Shown: piece after piece, positions 63,076 through 64,000 of the stretch
Position numbering within the stretch: position 1 is the first letter of the stretch
How the letters are laid out: every line of letters starts with the position of its first letter
Assembly (NCBI RefSeq): GCF_009755815.1
Contig: NZ_WRPK01000004.1
Span: forward strand, 310,001-374,000
Direction of reading: 5' to 3'
Length of the DNA: 64,000 bases
Source: Flavisphingomonas formosensis
Lineage (GTDB): Bacteria > Pseudomonadota > Alphaproteobacteria > Sphingomonadales > Sphingomonadaceae
Translations under genes and position numbers: made by a program
The notes under the pieces: model-generated
Seen by the model: only the letters and a program-made list of their open reading frames with translations
Told to the model about the DNA's origin: nothing
Databases searched by the model: none

Positions 63076-64000
63076 TCAGGCCGCGGGGTAGATCGGGAAG
63101 CGATCGCACAGCGTCCGCACGCGTGCCTTCACATCCGCTTCCACCGCCGGATCGCCATGCTCGCCATTCTTCGCGAGGGCATCGAGAACGTCGGCGATCA
63201 TGTCGCCGATTTCGCGGAATTCGGCCGGGCCGAAGCCGCGCGTCGTGCCGGCGGGCGATCCGACGCGGATGCCGCTGGTCTTGACGGGCGGCAACGGATC
63301 GAACGGCACGCCATTCTTGTTGCAGGTGATCGCCGAACGCTCGAGCGCCTCGTCCGCGTCCCGGCCGGTCACGCCCAGCGGCCGCAGGTCGACGAGCGCG
63401 AGATGCGTATCGGTGCCCCCGGCGACGAGATCCGCGCCGCGCTCCTTGAGGCGGCTCGCAAGCACCTTGGCGTTGTCGATCACCGCCTTGGCGTAGCTCT
63501 TGAACTCGGGGCGTAGCGCCTCGCCGAACGCCACCGCCTTGGCGGCGATCACGTGCATCAGCGGACCGCCCTGCAGGCCAGGGAAGACGGCCGAGTTGAT
63601 CTTCTTCGCGATTGCCTCGTCGTCGGTCATGATCATGCCGCCGCGCGGACCGCGGAGCGTCTTGTGCGTCGTCGTGGTGACGACATGGGCATGGCCGAAG
63701 GGCGTGGGGTGCACGCCACCGGCAACGAGGCCGGCGAAATGCGCCATGTCGACCATGAACAGTGCGCCGACCTCATCCGCGATCGCGCGGAAACGGGCGA
63801 AATCGATATGACGCGGATAGGCCGAGCCGCCGGTGATGATCAGCTTCGGCTTGTGCTCGCGGGCCAGAGCCTCGACCTGATCGAAGTCGATCAGGTGATC
63901 GTCCGGGCGCACGCCATATTGCACGGCATTATACCATTTCCCTGACAGCGCTGCCTTGGCGCCATGGGTCAGGTGGCCGCCCGCGTCGAGGCTGAGGCCC
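63076..64000 (-). CDS. glyA: Serine hydroxymethyltransferase (5' end outside window)
   Basis: PLP enzyme interconverting serine and glycine with tetrahydrofolate; one-carbon supply. The reading frame is open through the right edge and gives the C-terminal 308 residues of about 430. Visible: [20 protein letters not shown] at the edge, [23 protein letters not shown]-lysine region [20 protein letters not shown], and a C-terminal [20 protein letters not shown]. Substrate-binding Asp/His residues in VDMAHFAG and PLP-Lys in THKTLRG are intact. The gene heads toward nrdR, trmJ and rpsD on the same strand. Confidence 0.98.
   Translation of the reverse strand, partial: GLSLDAGGHLTHGAKAALSGKWYNAVQYGVRPDDHLIDFDQVEALAREHKPKLIITGGSAYPRHIDFARFRAIADEVGALFMVDMAHFAGLVAGGVHPTPFGHAHVVTTTTHKTLRGPRGGMIMTDDEAIAKKINSAVFPGLQGGPLMHVIAAKAVAFGEALRPEFKSYAKAVIDNAKVLASRLKERGADLVAGGTDTHLALVDLRPLGVTGRDADEALERSAITCNKNGVPFDPLPPVKTSGIRVGSPAGTTRGFGPAEFREIGDMIADVLDALAKNGEHGDPAVEADVKARVRTLCDRFPIYPAA

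Overview
This is a 64 kb, GC-rich, gene-dense chromosomal window from an alphaproteobacterium, most likely Sphingomonadales (Sphingomonas or a close relative). The main pointers are the E1-beta pyruvate dehydrogenase subunit with its own lipoyl domain, an F0 operon with paired b and b' subunits set apart from F1, a UPF0262 gene, frequent ATGA/GTGA stop-start overlaps, and hairpin repeats of the kind common in sphingomonads. I see no rRNA, prophage, CRISPR array, integrase or insertion sequence. Nearly everything is core genome with short intergenic gaps; the only gene-free stretch longer than 300 bp is 13746-14103.

Layout. 1-3.8 kb: enolase (cut by the left edge), the divisome protein FtsB and the two E1 subunits of pyruvate dehydrogenase. 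3.9-6.9 kb: three Tad-type pseudopilin/VWA proteins on the minus strand. 7-16 kb: a squalene/phytoene synthase-like protein, an EF-hand protein, trmFO, DUF488, VOC, DUF952, gyrA, yaaA and a secreted repeat protein. 16.3-19.9 kb: an Lrp regulator, an unusual histidine kinase, a polysaccharide deacetylase and tRNA-Ile(CAT). 19.9-23.8 kb (minus strand): apbE, DUF4198, DUF2271 and PepSY-TM genes plus an FMN reductase. 23.9-29.1 kb: wecB-like epimerase, RNase R, nitronate monooxygenase and a secreted protein. 29.2-33.2 kb (minus): dcd, cdd, GH25 lysozyme, UPF0262, emrA and marR. 33.3-39.4 kb: dnaB, radC and the ydbH-ynbE-ydbL envelope operon. 39.6-44.3 kb: the F0 ATP synthase operon, a strong terminator and uvrC. 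44.4-50.5 kb: quinone oxidoreductase, two Tyr-rich secreted proteins, recO, leuB and a frameshifted S9 peptidase. 50.6-55 kb: metZ-apaG-lysR, a small zinc-ribbon-like gene, tRNA-Lys, folK, a family-5-like uracil-DNA glycosylase and a small membrane protein. 54.9-58.7 kb (minus): an M28 peptidase, the agmatine-to-putrescine pair aguA/aguB and a monooxygenase-like protein. 58.9-64 kb: an intact S9 peptidase, rpsD, trmJ, nrdR and glyA (cut by the right edge).

The most interesting locus is the minus-strand cluster 19930-23053. The DUF2271 protein is exported and carries a textbook ApbE flavinylation motif (DGISGAT), and an apbE gene lies in the same operon with a PepSY membrane protein and a DUF4198 periplasmic protein. 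Together they look like a compact periplasmic flavin-based electron-transfer or metal-reduction system. Secondary points are a pair of compensating frameshifts in an S9 peptidase gene, a histidine kinase with an eroded ATPase domain, a 30-bp alternating purine-pyrimidine tract upstream of gyrA, a 14-bp palindrome at the start of a marR gene, a structured leader in front of metZ, and a tRNA whose U8-A9-G10 supplies the stop codon of the preceding gene.
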